Shown in pieces: positions 62,439 to 64,000 of a stretch of 64,000 nt of DNA. Both the position numbers and the translations under genes were made by a program. Where the stretch lies: positions 120,170,744-120,234,743 of the forward strand of contig NC_135497.1 of the NCBI RefSeq assembly GCF_052857255.1. Reading direction: 5' to 3'. The notes below the pieces were generated by a model. That model made no database searches, was not told where the DNA came from, and saw nothing but the letters and a program-made list of their open reading frames with translations. This stretch comes from Amblyomma americanum (Eukaryota; Arthropoda; Arachnida; Ixodida; Ixodidae). How positions within the stretch are numbered: position 1 is the first letter of the stretch; the number at the start of each line of letters is the position of its first letter.

Positions 62439-62903
62439 TCTGGCGTAAAATGCCCTAATGCTCGAGAAACGCTACCGTATCATTTTTGGTTTTTGTTTTG
62501 TTTTTTTCTTGCTTCTCCGTACCTACCTCATTGCCGAAAAAAAAGTTTCTTACCAAATTTCAGACGCATGTCTTTTGTGAAAAAAGGAAAAACAAAGAGG
62601 AACTAGTTTTGGTTCAGCAGACTTCCGGGCGTGAGCTGTTGGCGACGGTTAAGTCATCCAAAATTTGCAGCCATATTGCTCTGTATTAAAGACCTGACAA
62701 TGTTCTGAGGTTGGCCGCGTGCTGCCTAGCCGGAGGTAGGGGCTGAGCTCAGATCTGATCGCTAATGCTCCGTTGAGGACCCTTGCCAGCTGCGCAGGTC
62801 AAGTGGACTGACTACTACGAGGCCGACTGGGACTCTGACGCCCATTCGTGGTGCACCGACCAGCTGCAACCACTCCGTGGCGTCTTCTTGGCGGCGGATG
62901 GAT

Positions 62904-63652
62904 TGTTGTGATCGGAGGCCCCGACAGCGGGAACAGACGAGCCCGGCAGGCGCCATCGAACTATGTTTGACCAAAGGTGCTGTCGTCCTGAGAAGAGGAT
63001 TAGGAACGGCTCCTGGCGACGGTGAGCTGTGACGAAAGGCCTCTCATCCCTTCGTCCGGAGTATGGGATGCGGCCTTTCTCCCGAACTGCGCCCTCACGT
63101 GGACCGGCAGAAAGACCCGAACAAAGGCGCCGGACCCGCCTCGCTCGCTTGCACTTGCGCGGCCAGACAAAGCGGGGGCGGACACGGCTGATTCATCTTA
63201 CCCTCTGGAATGCCCGGGGCCGTCAGGACGCCTCTTTCCCACGGAGGGGATCACCGCCTGCTAAGCCAACGACCTTATGCACCTGGTCAACCGGTCGGAA
63301 ACAGCATTCCAGGACCTCAAGGCGCCAGGATTCCTTATCGCCTGTGCACGTGTTTGTGGGTGCGGAGCGGTCACGGGGTTAGGGAAGAGACTATGAAGAG
63401 GATGTCTGCCCATTGGACGCTTGATCAGCCACCGGTTACCCTAGCTAGGTGCCTAGGGAATATCCACTGTATTTAAGCCGCGATTTGGCTGGTTTCACGG
63501 CACTTCATCTCTGACTTTTGGTCTCCCTGCTTCTGTTGTAAATATGTAAATAAACCTTCAAGTTTACCAACCCTCCTGAAGGCTTCCCTCCGTCGTCTGC
63601 AGAGTTCATCGTCATGCGGTGAAGACCTCGGTCCCGATACCCAAGCATATCA
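62904..63652 (+). repeat. 3' LTR
   Basis: Same ends as the 5' LTR; carries a single copy of the 85-bp unit. Followed by CTAT, the target duplication. Confidence 0.85.
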
Positions 63653-63965
63653 CTATGTACACTTCCCGCGCACCAGCGTTCACTGCACAGCCTCCCGCCA
63701 AAACGCCGGTCTAACAATAGTCTTTCTTTTTGTCCCCTTGTAGTTACATTGAGAAGCACCAGTCATAACACATGCGCTGTATACACAGACAGAGACAGAC
63801 CTGCTTGATGTTTGGTCGTGGTTCGCGCAATACTCCAAAATATAACGACTTCACATCTCGTCTATATGACCGTCGGATATCCAGTCTAATATATACAAGC
63901 TACACTTGCGCGTTATGTACAGGCGCTCACGGTTTTGTATCCAAACGGTATGTGCACAGCATTAT

Positions 63966-64000
63966 ATATCTGTATATTTATATATATATATATATATATA
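63966..64000. repeat. (TA)n microsatellite
   Basis: The window ends in an alternating TA run. Confidence 0.85.

Larger units (their letters stand above)
59319..63652 (+). mobile_element. Defective gypsy-like LTR retrotransposon
   Basis: Two direct LTRs (TGTTGTGATCGG .. AAGCATATCA) enclose gag-like and partial pol sequence. The insertion is flanked by CTAT on both sides (59315-59318 and 63653-63656). A TGGTTGGCAGCGG stretch two bases after the 5' LTR is the likely primer binding site. The LTRs differ by only about a dozen substitutions outside an 85-bp duplication, so the insertion is fairly recent. Reverse transcriptase is missing and the frames are broken, so it cannot move by itself. Confidence 0.85.

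Overview
This is a stretch of a large, repeat-rich animal genome, most likely a hard tick. The clues are copies of the tRNA-derived SINE that I associate with tick genomes (complete at 47.04-47.15 kb, minus strand), an intron-dominated gene layout, and a dense mix of pogo/Tigger, piggyBac, hAT, Penelope-like, non-LTR and Ty3/gypsy-like sequence. There are no bacterial operons, CRISPR arrays or phage genes.

One host gene dominates: an L-fucose kinase (FCSK family) on the minus strand. Its start codon is at 49605 and I can place 27 coding exons down to 3214. The splice phases match from exon to exon over the first 25. The product begins with the fucose-1-phosphate guanylyltransferase-like region and ends with a GHMP kinase domain (ATP-binding motif in exons 23/24, Gly-rich motif in exon 27). 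The final short exon was not found and probably lies left of the window. Exons 26 and 27 each appear to be one base short in the reading frame, so the gene either is decaying at its 3' end or carries two assembly errors. Two introns appear to use GC donors. One symmetric 141-nt exon (exon 9) adds 47 residues that I do not recall in the human protein.

Left edge (1-3077): the 3' end of a non-LTR retrotransposon sits against a pogo/Tigger transposon, both in the 3' part of the FCSK gene. Intron 25 (4.6-9.5 kb) holds nested elements: a TA-flanked element with pogo-like ends, containing a piggyBac transposase relic, itself interrupted by a hAT element with an 8-bp target duplication. Other introns hold SINE pieces, several TIR elements (two related copies flanked by TTAA at 20.2-21.6 and 41.9-42.6 kb), a Penelope-like fragment and a GC-rich minisatellite.

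Right part (49.6-64 kb): upstream of FCSK I see no further host gene. It holds a short TA-flanked MITE, a large foldback element (about 51.80-53.43 kb) with arms near 500 bp, two RNase H fragments of non-LTR elements, a short foldback element at 55.97-56.14 kb, and a defective gypsy-like LTR retrotransposon (59319-63652) whose reverse transcriptase is missing. The window ends in a TA repeat. I found no convincing undescribed multi-gene system; the most unusual items are the state of the FCSK 3' end, its extra exon, and several inverted-repeat elements.
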